In this document: positions 8,114 to 17,636 of the stretch, one piece after another
Layout of the letters: each line of letters begins with the position of its first letter
Position numbering within the stretch: position 1 is the first letter of the stretch
Program-made: the position numbers and the translations under genes
The notes under the pieces: model-generated
Database searches by the model: none
Told to the model about the DNA's origin: nothing
What the model saw: the letters and a program-made list of their open reading frames with translations, nothing else
Assembly: GCA_948330435.1 (NCBI GenBank)
Contig: CAOJBY010000017.1
Coordinates: 1 to 64,000 of the forward strand
DNA: 64,000 nt
Reading direction: 5' to 3'
Source: an uncultured Lachnoclostridium sp.
GTDB taxonomy: Bacteria > Bacillota > Clostridia > Lachnospirales > Lachnospiraceae

Positions 8114-8896
8114 ATGGCTTTAAATAAGGTTGAAATTTGCGGAGTAAATACGGCGAAGCTTCCTCTTCTGAAGCAGGAAGAAAAGGATGCATTGTGGGAA
8201 CGGATTTCACAGGGAGATAAAGAGGCTAGAGAACTGTACATTAAGGGGAATCTGCGGCTGGTTTTGAGTGTGATTAAGCGTTTTTCTACCAGCAATGAGA
8301 ATGTGGATGATTTATTCCAGATTGGCTGTATTGGGCTTATGAAAGCCATTGATAATTTTGATGATCAGCTGGGGGTAAAATTTTCCACCTATGCTGTGCC
8401 TATGATCGTGGGAGAGATTAGGCGGTATCTGAGGGATAATAATTCTATTCGGGTCAGCCGGTCGCTTCGGGATACGGCTTATAAAGCTATTTATGCCAAG
8501 GAAGAACTGATGCGGAAGAATTCTAAGGAGCCTACGATTAGTGAGATTGCGGAGGAGATTGGGATTCCTGATGAGGATATTATCTTTGCATTGGATGCGA
8601 TTCAAAGTCCGGTGAGTCTGTATGAGCCTGTTTATACGGAGGGTGGGGATACGCTGTATGTGATGGATCAGATTAGTGATAAGAAGAATAAGGAAGAGCT
8701 TTGGGTGGAGGAGCTTTCACTCTCTGAAGCTATGAAGAAGCTGCCGGAACGGGAGAATTATATTATTAATCTGAGGTTTTTTCAGGGGAAGACGCAGATG
8801 GAGGTGGCGGATGAGATTGGGATCTCTCAGGCACAGGTGAGTCGGTTGGAGAAGAATGCCCTTAAGAATATGAGGAATTATCTCAAAATATCTTGA
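8114..8896 (+). CDS. sigG: Sporulation sigma factor SigG
   Basis: The 260-residue protein begins MALNKVEICGVNTAKLP, the hallmark N-terminus of SigG. It continues with region 2 (LRLVLSVIKRF, DDLFQIGCIGLMKAIDNFD, KFSTYAVPMIVGEIRRYLRD), region 3 and region 4 (FFQGKTQMEVADEIGISQAQ). SigG directs late gene expression in the forespore after engulfment. The frame is open 21 codons earlier, but AAGGAGG at 8096-8102, 11 bases before this ATG, and homology fix the start. In many relatives sigG follows sigE directly; here it stands alone about 52 kb away on the other strand. SigF-like proteins share much of the core, but the N-terminus favours SigG. Confidence 0.93.
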   Translation: MALNKVEICGVNTAKLPLLKQEEKDALWERISQGDKEARELYIKGNLRLVLSVIKRFSTSNENVDDLFQIGCIGLMKAIDNFDDQLGVKFSTYAVPMIVGEIRRYLRDNNSIRVSRSLRDTAYKAIYAKEELMRKNSKEPTISEIAEEIGIPDEDIIFALDAIQSPVSLYEPVYTEGGDTLYVMDQISDKKNKEELWVEELSLSEAMKKLPERENYIINLRFFQGKTQMEVADEIGISQAQVSRLEKNALKNMRNYLKIS

Positions 8897-8927
8897 AGAT
8901 TTAATTTAGGGGGGATCTAAGACAGAC

Positions 8928-8977
8928 GGGCGAGAGGGCTGTCAGGGAATACGGCACACCTGACAGCCCTCCCGCCC
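8928..8977. terminator. Strong terminator between sigG and the propeller gene
   Basis: GGGCGAGAGGGCTGTCAGG pairs with CCTGACAGCCCTCCCGCCC around a 12-base loop. It lies between convergent genes and can serve both. Confidence 0.8.
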
Positions 8978-9031
8978 TGATTTTGGTTATTCTGAATTTT
9001 AAAGCTTTCGGTTTTTGTAGTGTTTACGATC

Positions 9032-11161
9032 TCATTTCAGTTCCTCCACCAAGGCTCCGGTGGTGCGGTTGTAGGCTTTGGCGGTGCCGTTTTCAGAGAG
9101 GAGGTAAAAGGTTTCGCCTATGAATGTTCCCCGGGTTCGGTACCATGCATTGTCATCGGTTTTTGTTTTGATTTTTATCTTTTGGGTGAAAACTCCGTCT
9201 TCATAGGCGTATATCAGGTAATCTTTCCAGTAGTTCCCTCGGTCGCTGCCCTCGGCTTCGAAGCCTATGATGTTTTCCGTGGTGTCTATGAGGACAGCAT
9301 GGTGATCCCAGAGGGCTTCGCTGTAGTTGTAGTCTTTTAGGTTTAACTTGGACTGCTCTTTTGGTTCAGCCGGATTGCTGATGTCGAACATGGATAGTTT
9401 CATCCCCTCTTCCCGGCCTGTCTCCTCGTCCGCTTCCATTCCGATGCCCAGAAGCCTGTTTTCTCCGTAGAAGTGCAGGTATTCGGAGAACCCGCTGATT
9501 TTAAGTTCTCCCAGAACTGTTGGATTCTGTGGGTCGGACAGATCGATAGCAAACAAGGGGTCCGTCTGGCGGAATGTGACGATGTAGCCGGTGTCTCCTA
9601 AGAAGCGGGCGGATCTTATCTGCTCGTTTTCTGCCAGTCCCTCTACTTTTCCAATTATATTCAGGGAACGATTCACTATATATAGGGCGTTGGTTTCTTT
9701 GCCCTCTCCGTAGTCATAGCCGATGTCCTGTTCGGTGCGGTCGTCTGTTACTTTCTTGCATTGATATTCCTGTACTGTTGCGGCGATCCGAAGCTTTCCC
9801 TCGTATTCGTCCATGGAGAAGCTGTTTTCTACACGTCCGGGGATCTCTCCCTCTGCCTGGGCATAGAAATGTCCTTTTAGATAGGAAAAACGCAGAAGCT
9901 TGGTGCTGTCGCAGACGGTTCCCTCCCTTTCTGGTTCTGTTTCATAGACGGACTGGTAGTGAGCCACGTAGATATTTTTCTGGCTTACATAGTAGGTTCC
10001 GGAGCCTGCCAGAATGGCCCGGCTATCCGCAAAAGCAGTTGGATTGGACAGATCTATGGATACCAGGATCAGGTAACTGGGTCCGTCCACATAGGCGGGG
10101 CAATAGATCTTTTGTGCCTGAATTCTCTTTCCGTCTATGGTTGGGATATAGGCATCGTAATCTTTCTCCCCCTCTCCCGGTTCTGCCGTGAAACGGCTGA
10201 TTCCGTAGAAATATCCCTCGGATATTCGGGAACTTTCGTAAGCTCCCTGGAGGGTGAATGTCTTCTGCTTTTTCGGGCTGCTCTTGTCTCTCATATCATA
10301 TATGCTGATTTCATGGTACATCTTCTCCTTGGCAACACCGCAGATTTCCAAATCTTCCACAAAATTTCCCTTTTTGGCTGCTTCTGTCGGGAGTGCTGCA
10401 TCATAGTATTTATTTTCTATGGTAATCAGAAGATCCTGCCAGAGGTAGAATTCCTCCAGATTTTCGAAACCATCCAGAAAGGCAGTTTCTTTCAGGCCGT
10501 CTTTTGTGTCCAGAATCTGAATTCCCTGCTTCTCGGGACTCACTGTGCCATCTTCTTCTGTTGTTCGCTTTCTTGCAATCTGATACAGGTATCTGCCGTC
10601 ATTTTTGATGCGATCAGCCTCATCCACCTCAGCTACCTGGGTATTTGTCTTGCCATAGCTCTCTTTTTCTCGCACGCTCTCTGTGCGAGCCATTTTCAGA
10701 GATGCGGCGGCATCAGCCGCCAAATCGGCGGTTTCATAATAGAGTGCCTCATCCTTTTCCATGCCCTTTGTGAATTCATATTGGAACTGTGAGGTTTCTG
10801 ACAGGCGGGCATAGATCTCCTCATAGGTCATTTCCGGAAGTTCCAACTCTTCCTGTTCTTCTTCTGGGGGTTTTACGGACACCGTATTTTCCTCAGGCGG
10901 CAATTCTTGCGTTTCCATCTGCGTAGGCTGTTCCTTAGGGCCTAACAAACCCAGAGAATGGATGTGCAGCAAAAGTCCTGCTATCAGGCAGAAGCTGGCT
11001 GCCGCTGCCAATGCCGGATAGAGACGCCCTTTGCGGAAATATTGCTTCCTCTCATGTTCTTTTAAGGTCTCCCGCATCCGCTCCGGCTCTAAGCCTGCCG
11101 GAATCTCCAGTTCTCTTCCTTTTTTATGAAGCATATCTAAAATTTCTTCTTTTCCTTTCAT
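9032..11161 (-). CDS. Membrane-anchored beta-propeller protein, likely ECF anti-sigma partner
   Basis: The 709-residue protein has a cytosolic N-terminus of about 45 charged residues, one membrane span (about 48-66, ALAAAASFCLIAGLLLHI), an acidic proline/glutamate linker and a large extracellular region matching the secreted C-terminal beta-propeller family (Beta_propel). Repeats of the type VDEADRIKNDGRYLYQIA and LRFSYLKGHFYAQAEG are typical. Its ATG overlaps the TGA of the upstream ECF sigma gene by four bases. The topology (cytosolic tail, one span, external sensor) and the overlap suggest that the N-terminal tail holds the sigma factor. No canonical zinc anti-sigma motif is visible, so that role is inference. 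Confidence 0.85.
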   Translation of the reverse strand: MKGKEEILDMLHKKGRELEIPAGLEPERMRETLKEHERKQYFRKGRLYPALAAAASFCLIAGLLLHIHSLGLLGPKEQPTQMETQELPPEENTVSVKPPEEEQEELELPEMTYEEIYARLSETSQFQYEFTKGMEKDEALYYETADLAADAAASLKMARTESVREKESYGKTNTQVAEVDEADRIKNDGRYLYQIARKRTTEEDGTVSPEKQGIQILDTKDGLKETAFLDGFENLEEFYLWQDLLITIENKYYDAALPTEAAKKGNFVEDLEICGVAKEKMYHEISIYDMRDKSSPKKQKTFTLQGAYESSRISEGYFYGISRFTAEPGEGEKDYDAYIPTIDGKRIQAQKIYCPAYVDGPSYLILVSIDLSNPTAFADSRAILAGSGTYYVSQKNIYVAHYQSVYETEPEREGTVCDSTKLLRFSYLKGHFYAQAEGEIPGRVENSFSMDEYEGKLRIAATVQEYQCKKVTDDRTEQDIGYDYGEGKETNALYIVNRSLNIIGKVEGLAENEQIRSARFLGDTGYIVTFRQTDPLFAIDLSDPQNPTVLGELKISGFSEYLHFYGENRLLGIGMEADEETGREEGMKLSMFDISNPAEPKEQSKLNLKDYNYSEALWDHHAVLIDTTENIIGFEAEGSDRGNYWKDYLIYAYEDGVFTQKIKIKTKTDDNAWYRTRGTFIGETFYLLSENGTAKAYNRTTGALVEELK

Positions 11162-11616
11162 TCCTGCATCTCCTTCTCCAATTTCTTTAAAGCCCGCCGG
11201 TATTTGGAACGGATGGTGCTGTGGTTTTTATTCAGTATCCGGGCGATTTCCTCTCCCTTGTAGCCACCGTATACGGTAAGGGTTACAATGAGCCGTTCCT
11301 CGTCATCTAATTTTCCCAGAAGCTCCAGTATCTCCGTCTGGGTGGTAAGACTTGGCTCATAAGAACGCTCTATCTCTTCCCTTAAAAATTCTCTTCGGCT
11401 TCTTTTCTTTAAGCTTTTTTTACAACGGTTCGCCAGAATCTTGAATATCCAGGGGCGAAAGGCATCCTTATCCTTTAATCTGCCAAAATGCTCGTAAGCA
11501 GTCATAACCGTTTCCTGCACCGCATCCTCAGCATCCTCGGCACTTCCCATATAATAGTATGCCAGACGGTACATGTCCTTATAGACCGTCTGGTACAACT
11601 CCATAAAGCCTTCCAT
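11158..11616 (-). CDS. ECF RNA polymerase sigma factor
   Basis: About 152 residues with sigma region 2 (MYRLAYYYMGSAEDAEDAVQ, then FRPWIFKILANRCKKS) and region 4 (LDDEERLIVTLTVYGGYKGE, followed by a helix-turn-helix with NKNHSTIRSKYRRALKKL). The ORF is open nine codons further upstream, but GAGGTG seven bases before the ATG at 11616 favours this start. It forms a translationally coupled pair with the propeller protein. A candidate autoregulated promoter lies just upstream. Signal and regulon are unknown. Confidence 0.88.
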   Translation of the reverse strand: MEGFMELYQTVYKDMYRLAYYYMGSAEDAEDAVQETVMTAYEHFGRLKDKDAFRPWIFKILANRCKKSLKKRSRREFLREEIERSYEPSLTTQTEILELLGKLDDEERLIVTLTVYGGYKGEEIARILNKNHSTIRSKYRRALKKLEKEMQE

Positions 11617-11652
11617 TCCTCCCACCTCACTCTTGAAATGCATTTCTACTTA

Positions 11653-11683
11653 TACAGAGTCTGTTTCTTGCAGAAATGTTGCA
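11653..11683 (-). promoter_or_regulatory. Candidate ECF-type promoter of the sigma operon
   Basis: On the minus strand, TGCAAC (11678-11683) is followed at about 16 bases by GACTCTGTATAAG. The AAC-type -35 and the spacing resemble promoters used by ECF factors, consistent with autoregulation. This is motif inspection only. Confidence 0.45.
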
Positions 11684-11848
11684 GGAAAAAAGAAATTTTT
11701 TCAAAACACAGGCATACGGCTGTCATGCTTCTGCATAATTGGGATATAAAACACTGCGGATTTTCCACTTGAAATTCTCCTCTATCTTTCCTATATTAAA
11801 TACATACTCCCTATCAATCAGAAAAACGCAAAAAAGGAAGTACTAAAT

Positions 11849-12802
11849 ATGAACCAAAATCTTTCACTCTACCGCATCTTTTATGCCACAGCTATGGCCG
11901 GAAATATTTCAAAAGCTGCAGAAGAGCTTTTTATCAGTCAGCCTGCAATCAGCCAGTCCATTAAAAAGCTGGAGCAGTCTCTGGATACCACCCTCTTTGT
12001 CCGCAATTCCAGAGGGGTACAACTTACCGAGGAGGGAGAACTCCTCTTTTCCCATGTAAAATCCGCTTTCCAAACTCTGGAGACCGGGGAACACCAGCTC
12101 CGCCTGCGGCGAGAACTGGGTGTGGGACATCTCCGCATTGGGGTCAGTTCCACGCTCTGTAAATATGTCCTTATGCCCTTTCTAAAGGACTTTGTAAAAC
12201 TTCATCCCCACATTCAGGTAACGATTGCCTGTCAGTCTACCAATCACACGCTTCAGATGCTGGAACATAACGAACTGGATCTGGGGCTTACCGGCAGGCC
12301 AAAACTTCTCCGTGGAATGAATTTCTATTCTGTCCGGCAGATTCAGGATATTTTTGTAACTTCCAGAGAATATCTAGACAATCTGCTGCTTCTTTTGGGA
12401 AAGAACGGTACGGGAAAGCTTTCCTCCTCCGATTCTGCTCTTTTACTGAAATCCGGCATGTTGATGTTGTTAGATAAAGATAATCTGACCCGCCAATACC
12501 TGGATCAGTATTTTAAAGACAGCCAACTATTTCCGGAAAACATTCTGGAAGCTACTTCTATGGATTTGCTGGTTGATTTTGCCAGAATTGGCCTTGGAAT
12601 TGCCTGTGTGATACGGGAATTTGTAAATACGGAACTAAGAAAGGGGGCTCTTTTGGAACTTCCTGCCCCTTTCCCCATTGCTTCCCGGGAAATTGGATTT
12701 GTGTTTTCACCCAGGCAGACAAACCTAAAGTTGATTAAAGAATTGATCTGTCAGGAACTTGTTACATCGAAATCCACCCCAACACATTCGCAACAGAACT
12801 AA
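11849..12802 (+). CDS. LysR-family transcriptional regulator
   Basis: The 317-residue protein starts with the LysR winged helix (FYATAMAGNISKAAEELFIS, then QPAISQSIKKLE), followed by the two-lobed effector domain from about residue 90 (LRIGVSSTLCKYVLMPFLKD). AAGGAAG lies close upstream of the ATG. The stop lies inside the convergent NSS transporter gene: the last 41 bases overlap. The regulator's target and ligand cannot be read; the transporter is the obvious candidate, though convergent rather than divergent. Confidence 0.9.
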   Translation: MNQNLSLYRIFYATAMAGNISKAAEELFISQPAISQSIKKLEQSLDTTLFVRNSRGVQLTEEGELLFSHVKSAFQTLETGEHQLRLRRELGVGHLRIGVSSTLCKYVLMPFLKDFVKLHPHIQVTIACQSTNHTLQMLEHNELDLGLTGRPKLLRGMNFYSVRQIQDIFVTSREYLDNLLLLLGKNGTGKLSSSDSALLLKSGMLMLLDKDNLTRQYLDQYFKDSQLFPENILEATSMDLLVDFARIGLGIACVIREFVNTELRKGALLELPAPFPIASREIGFVFSPRQTNLKLIKELICQELVTSKSTPTHSQQN

Positions 12803-14141
12803 ACAAAATCACCACAATACAAGCAGGAGTAAGATACCTCATAAACAGCTTATACATGCCTTTGCGTTTAAAATTCGAGGATTGTTCCACCTCATCTGCT
12901 ATCTTATCAAGCCCTACCACACGGGTAATGAGAAGACAGGTAGCCAGAGCCGCTAATGGCATCATCAGGGAATTGGTCAGAAAATCAAAAAAGTCAAGGA
13001 TTGACATTCCAAGAAGCTTGACAAAATCCAGCACACCAAAGCCAAGGGCTGAAGCCGAGCCGAACACGACCATAATCGCCCCCATCAAAAGTGCAGCTTT
13101 ATGGCGGCTCCATCCCAACTGATCCTCAAAGGTGGAGACACCGGACTCTGCCAGAGAAATCGCACTGGTCAATGCGGCAAGCAGCACCAGAAGAAAGAAC
13201 ATGATCCCGGCTCCTGTTCCAAAGCCCATGCTCGCAAACACTTTCGGAATGGTAATGAACATCAAAGACGGACCTGCCTGTAAAGTATCCGGATCCCCTC
13301 CGGAGAAAGCAAAGACCGCCGGAATAATCATAAGGCCAGCCAGCATGGCAATGGCTGTATCAAAAACTTCCACCTGGGTAGTGGACTTCTCAATATCCAC
13401 ATCCTCCTTGATATAGGAACCATAGGTATACAAAATCCCCATGGCAATAGACAGGGAATAGAACATCTGCCCCATAGCTGCAACCACAGTCATCCAGGAA
13501 AAATTCGCAAAATTGGGAACCAGAAAATACTTCACTCCCTCGAAAGCTCCCGGCCTGGTCATGGAATAACCTGCAACAAAAACAGCCAATACTACAAGCA
13601 GGGGCATCATCACTTTTGATACACGTTCCACTCCCTGCTTAACTCCGGCAAACAGCACCGCCACAACAGCCAGACTGAATAAAAGGAACCACACCTCTGC
13701 CGTATAGCCCTCTGCAATAAATCCGGTAAAATATCCATCTTCCGCCAAGGCCGTCGTATTCCCACGCAGATATTCAAAAAGGTATTTCATCACCCATCCG
13801 CCGATCACGCTGTAATAAGGCACAATCAGCATGGGAATCACGGCATTGATCCAGCCTCCAAACCGAAAGACAGGTCCCTTTCCAAAGGCCCCGAATGCAC
13901 CCACCGGACTCTTCTTCGTCATACGTCCCAATGCAGTCTCCGATACAATGAGCGTATAGCCAAAGGTCAGCATTAAAATCAGATAAACCAAAAGGAACAT
14001 GCCTCCCCCATATTTTGCCGCCAAATAAGGAAAACGCCAGATATTTCCAAGTCCTACGGCTGACCCGGCAACCGCCAGGACATACCCCATCTTCCCGGAA
14101 AAACTGCTGCGGGATTTTCCTTTACTTCCACCCTCTTTCAC
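12762..14141 (-). CDS. Neurotransmitter:sodium symporter (NSS) family transporter
   Basis: The 459-residue protein has about eleven membrane spans. The first helix carries VAGSAVGLGNIWRFPYLAAK, which forms the sodium and substrate site in LeuT-like proteins, and helix 6 carries FYSLSIAMGILYTYGSY. Bacterial members take up amino acids such as tryptophan, leucine or alanine with sodium. Eleven rather than twelve spans is usual for bacterial NSS proteins. Its last 41 bases overlap the end of the LysR gene on the opposite strand. Substrate is not determined. Confidence 0.9.
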   Translation of the reverse strand: MKEGGSKGKSRSSFSGKMGYVLAVAGSAVGLGNIWRFPYLAAKYGGGMFLLVYLILMLTFGYTLIVSETALGRMTKKSPVGAFGAFGKGPVFRFGGWINAVIPMLIVPYYSVIGGWVMKYLFEYLRGNTTALAEDGYFTGFIAEGYTAEVWFLLFSLAVVAVLFAGVKQGVERVSKVMMPLLVVLAVFVAGYSMTRPGAFEGVKYFLVPNFANFSWMTVVAAMGQMFYSLSIAMGILYTYGSYIKEDVDIEKSTTQVEVFDTAIAMLAGLMIIPAVFAFSGGDPDTLQAGPSLMFITIPKVFASMGFGTGAGIMFFLLVLLAALTSAISLAESGVSTFEDQLGWSRHKAALLMGAIMVVFGSASALGFGVLDFVKLLGMSILDFFDFLTNSLMMPLAALATCLLITRVVGLDKIADEVEQSSNFKRKGMYKLFMRYLTPACIVVILFSSVANVLGWISM

Positions 14142-14234
14142 TGTAACTTACCCCCTGTAATCATTTGTTGTAGTATGCCCCTATTGTATACGAACCTTGC
14201 ATTATAAGCAAGTCTTACCTAACTTTTTCGGTTC

Positions 14235-14840
14235 TTATTCTTTCTTATGTGTCCTGCAGCAGCCTATTCCAAAACTGGCTGCCGCCAGCAAGAGCATAAT
14301 CATACATTCAAGAAGAACAAATGATTTATCCCTGGTCGTCGCTCCTAAAAATTCGTCTATTATAAGATTAATTCCATATTCTTCCGCAATCGCAATGAAG
14401 CATATGATTCCAAACGCAAAATACCGCCTGCTGTTCCACTCACGTACAACAATACCGTAGATTCCCCAAAGCCCCAAAACCACTAAAGCCCCAATGCACA
14501 TCCCCATCGTGCGAAGAAGCGGAACCTGCAAAAGGATACTAAGCATCGCCAAATATGGAAAACTGATCACGCTTAACGTAAGAAGCCCTTTTTGAATTCG
14601 ATGTTCCTTTGCTCTAAAAAACGGAAACAGCAAAATCCATGCAGCTAATAAAGACACTGCCACAATTAAAGACCAGGAAAGCTTTCTCGATATAGCATAA
14701 TCGCAGATCAAACATACCAGGCAGGCCAGCAAAAAGACGGCGGACACTCCCAAGATCTTTGCCAGGGAATCAAAAGCCCGATATTCGGACTGCTGACGGC
14801 ACGCTCCCATCTTTTCATTCTGATTCTGTTCACTTTCCAA
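14235..14840 (-). CDS. Membrane protein of unknown function, 201 residues
   Basis: A short polar N-terminus (about 25 residues) is followed by roughly six hydrophobic segments arranged in closely spaced pairs, and a basic C-terminus (CCRTHKKE). No conserved catalytic residues were recognised. It resembles the membrane halves found fused to small regulators in clostridia, but here no DNA-binding domain is present. It is monocistronic, between the NSS transporter and the DUF255 gene on the same strand. Confidence 0.65.
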   Translation of the reverse strand: MESEQNQNEKMGACRQQSEYRAFDSLAKILGVSAVFLLACLVCLICDYAISRKLSWSLIVAVSLLAAWILLFPFFRAKEHRIQKGLLTLSVISFPYLAMLSILLQVPLLRTMGMCIGALVVLGLWGIYGIVVREWNSRRYFAFGIICFIAIAEEYGINLIIDEFLGATTRDKSFVLLECMIMLLLAAASFGIGCCRTHKKE

Positions 14841-14949
14841 CTGCTTACACCTCTCTTTTTATATACTGATTTCATCATTCCAATTATTATCAGTATAAAA
14901 GATTATGTCAGAAAGGACAACCGCTTTATGGTTTAGAGGGATGGTTCTA

Positions 14950-16887
14950 CTATTGGTTTAGAATACTGTGAGCAGGCGGCATACAGCTATGGTTATGACA
15001 CACATAGTAAGTTGTTCTGCCGTCTTTTAAGGGATATTCTTCCGTAGGATGCTGCAAAAGAATGGCTGCAGCACCCAAAGGAATTGTAAGAGGCAAGCGT
15101 TCCGTATCTTCCTGCTCATCCGGTACAATCGTCACTTTCATCGGCGGCTCCATATACTCTAAAAGTGCCGTCAAAAACATCCCATATCCAGCCGGATACC
15201 GCTCTGCTGCGGCGGCAGCAAAATTCAACTGTCTTTCCGCCGCTTTTTGATATTTTTCGTTACCTGTAATGATTGACATCCTAACAAGATTATACGCCAT
15301 CAAAGAATTGCCGCTGGGAACCGCACCGTCATAGGTCTCTTTTGGATGCAGGATAAGTTCCTCACTTTCGTGGCCATACAGATAAAACCCGCCGTCCGGA
15401 TCACCAAAATCCCCCATAACCTTATCGCACAGTTCCTCCGCCCGATAAAGATATCCCTGGTCCAGGGTTGCCCGATACAAAGCAAGCTGTGCAAAAATAT
15501 ACCCGGCATAATCGTCCAGAAATCCTTTCACACCGCATTTTCCCTTGCAGAAGCTGACATACAGGCTGTTCTCTTCCAACAGATATTTTTGTATAAAAGC
15601 ATCCGCCTGCCTGGCCGCCTGAAGATATCGTTCCTCCTTGCTGACAAGATACAATTCGCACATAGCCCCAATCATAAGGCTGTTCCAAAAAGTCAGGATC
15701 TTGTCATCCAAATGGAGCGTATACCGCTTTTTCCGGTAAGCCTTTAATTGAGGAAGAACGGCTTCCGGAGACTTATCATCAGGGACGCCGCCCAGCAGGT
15801 TGGGAATATTCTTCCCCTCAAAGTTCCCCTTTTTGCTTATGCCGTACTGCCTGTTAAAAGCTTCTCCCTTTTCTTTTCCCAGCACATGGAGAATCTCATC
15901 CGGCGTAAAAAGGTAATATTTCCCCTCTTCGCCCTCGCTGTCCGCATCCTGGGCACTGTAGAACCCTCCTTTGGGATCCGTCATCTCCTCCAGGATATAA
16001 TCCGCTGTTTTTCCGGCTATTTCAAGATACAAAACATTTTTAACCGCAATATAGGCTTTGCAATAGGCAAGAATCAGCAGTGCATTGTCATACAGCATCT
16101 TTTCAAAATGGGGAACAAGAAACTTTCGGTCCGTAGAATAACGGCAAAATCCAAAACCAATGTGATCAAACATTCCGCCCCGGTACATCTGCAAAAGCGT
16201 ATGTTCCGCCATCTTTAGACAAGAAACCTTTTTGTAACGCTCATAGTAACTAAGCAGAAACAATAGATTATGAGGTGTTGGGAACTTCGGTGCCTGGCCA
16301 AAACCGCCGTATTTTGAATCATAGATACGTTCATAGTTCCCCACGGCAGCATGAACAAGCTCCTCGCAGGCCGAGCCGCCCGTCAAATCTGAACCGTTCA
16401 AATGCTCCATAATATATTCCGACTGCTGCAAAAGTGCTTCACGATTGTCCTCCCATATCTCATGTATTTTCAGGATAAGCTCTCGAAACCCAATCATACC
16501 GCCCCGGGTGGTTTTCGGAAAATAAGTCCCCGCAAAAAAGGGCTTTTGCTCCCATGTCATAAAGATACTGGTGGGCCATCCCCCGCTTCCTGTAAAAGCC
16601 TGACATACGGACGTATATACACTGTCAATATCCGGCCGTTCCTCCTTATCCACTTTAATGGAGATATAATACTGATTCAGCAGTTCTGCAATCTTTGCAT
16701 CTTCAAAGCTTTCATGGGCAAGCACATGGCACCAATGACATGCACTGTAACCTATGCTCAAAAAAATGGGTTTATCTTCCTGCCTGGCTTTCTCAAAGGC
16801 TTCCTCACACCACGGATACCAGTCAACCGGATTATCCTTGTGCTGAAGCAAATAGGGACTTGTCTCATACTGTAATCGGTTACTCAA
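14950..16887 (-). CDS. DUF255 thioredoxin-fold / six-hairpin protein (YyaL type)
   Basis: The 645-residue protein has an N-terminal thioredoxin-like domain with the motif GYSACHWCHVLAHESFED (two cysteines spaced CHWC, about residues 46-62). A long alpha/alpha-toroid domain related to N-acylglucosamine 2-epimerases follows (FGQAPKFPTPHNLLFLLSYY, QDADSEGEEGKYY, YDGAVPSGNSLM). The whole is the conserved spermatogenesis-associated-20/YyaL family. Its biochemical role is not settled. The start codon is TTG at 16887 with GAGGCG upstream. Length matches the family. Confidence 0.88.
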   Translation of the reverse strand: MSNRLQYETSPYLLQHKDNPVDWYPWCEEAFEKARQEDKPIFLSIGYSACHWCHVLAHESFEDAKIAELLNQYYISIKVDKEERPDIDSVYTSVCQAFTGSGGWPTSIFMTWEQKPFFAGTYFPKTTRGGMIGFRELILKIHEIWEDNREALLQQSEYIMEHLNGSDLTGGSACEELVHAAVGNYERIYDSKYGGFGQAPKFPTPHNLLFLLSYYERYKKVSCLKMAEHTLLQMYRGGMFDHIGFGFCRYSTDRKFLVPHFEKMLYDNALLILAYCKAYIAVKNVLYLEIAGKTADYILEEMTDPKGGFYSAQDADSEGEEGKYYLFTPDEILHVLGKEKGEAFNRQYGISKKGNFEGKNIPNLLGGVPDDKSPEAVLPQLKAYRKKRYTLHLDDKILTFWNSLMIGAMCELYLVSKEERYLQAARQADAFIQKYLLEENSLYVSFCKGKCGVKGFLDDYAGYIFAQLALYRATLDQGYLYRAEELCDKVMGDFGDPDGGFYLYGHESEELILHPKETYDGAVPSGNSLMAYNLVRMSIITGNEKYQKAAERQLNFAAAAAERYPAGYGMFLTALLEYMEPPMKVTIVPDEQEDTERLPLTIPLGAAAILLQHPTEEYPLKDGRTTYYVCHNHSCMPPAHSILNQ

Positions 16888-16979
16888 ACTTAATCGCCTC
16901 TTTCCTCTTTATGTTAGAATCTGCACGATTGCCACTGATTATACAACGGCACAGATACAACAAGGGCCAGGAACCAATG

Positions 16980-17636
16980 TCATGACATTGAGCCAAGTAT
17001 CCTATGGACCATCTTCTCGCTCCTTGGAAGAAAGAAGCCCGCCACCGGTCCCACCAGGCAGGCACAGACTATGGTGCCGATTCCAAAAGAACCCCCCAGT
17101 AAAAATCCCGCAAGCACAAAGCATACGTCCACCGCAACACGCACAATACTGAATTTCCAATGGCTCTTGTCACTGATCACAAGAGCTACCAGATCATTGG
17201 GTCCGGTTCCGGCATCTGATTTGATCACAATCGTCATGCCAAAAGCCAGAATCACACAGCCAGCGGCCAGAATGGGCAGCTTAAACCACAGAGGTCTTTC
17301 CGGCACAAAGAGAAAATTCAGAAAACAGGTAAAGAAATCTATAATCGGACCGCCGCAAATCATACAGAGAAGCGTCCCGATTTTAATATAACTCCTGTCC
17401 ACAAACAAAAGCACCACAATAATCAAAAAGCATATGGCAATATGGGTATAACCATGGGTCAGCACCTCCCACCCGGTCATCTCACGGACTGTCCGGAAAA
17501 TTCCCTGAACCAGCACATTAAAAGGATCCGCTCCCAAATCTGCAAGCAGGAACAAGGTCACACCTAAATGGGCGATCGTAAGTCCTGCCAGTAAAACGAT
17601 CACCCTCAACAGCGTTTCTTTCACCGTTCTTTTCAT
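16980..17636 (-). CDS. YczE/YitT-type membrane protein
   Basis: About 218 residues with five membrane spans. LGADPFNVLVQG and DAGTGPNDLVALVI are the two internally repeated signatures of the YczE/YyaS/YitT group, of unknown transport or chaperone role. The ATG shares its A with the stop codon of the upstream binding-protein gene (TGATG), so translation is probably coupled. The longer frame reaching 17681 lies inside that gene and is not needed. The coupling to a solute-binding lipoprotein and kinase is unexpected and may indicate a shared function. Confidence 0.82.
   Translation of the reverse strand: MKRTVKETLLRVIVLLAGLTIAHLGVTLFLLADLGADPFNVLVQGIFRTVREMTGWEVLTHGYTHIAICFLIIVVLLFVDRSYIKIGTLLCMICGGPIIDFFTCFLNFLFVPERPLWFKLPILAAGCVILAFGMTIVIKSDAGTGPNDLVALVISDKSHWKFSIVRVAVDVCFVLAGFLLGGSFGIGTIVCACLVGPVAGFFLPRSEKMVHRILGSMS

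Noticed and set aside
9959..10792. Plus-strand ORF of 277 codons inside the propeller gene
   Set aside because: Antisense shadow; composition is cysteine- and phenylalanine-rich as expected from reversed coding sequence.
16888..16979. Possible terminator or leader between the YczE-like and DUF255 genes
   Set aside because: Only a weak CATGACATTG-type repeat; no convincing stem or T run.
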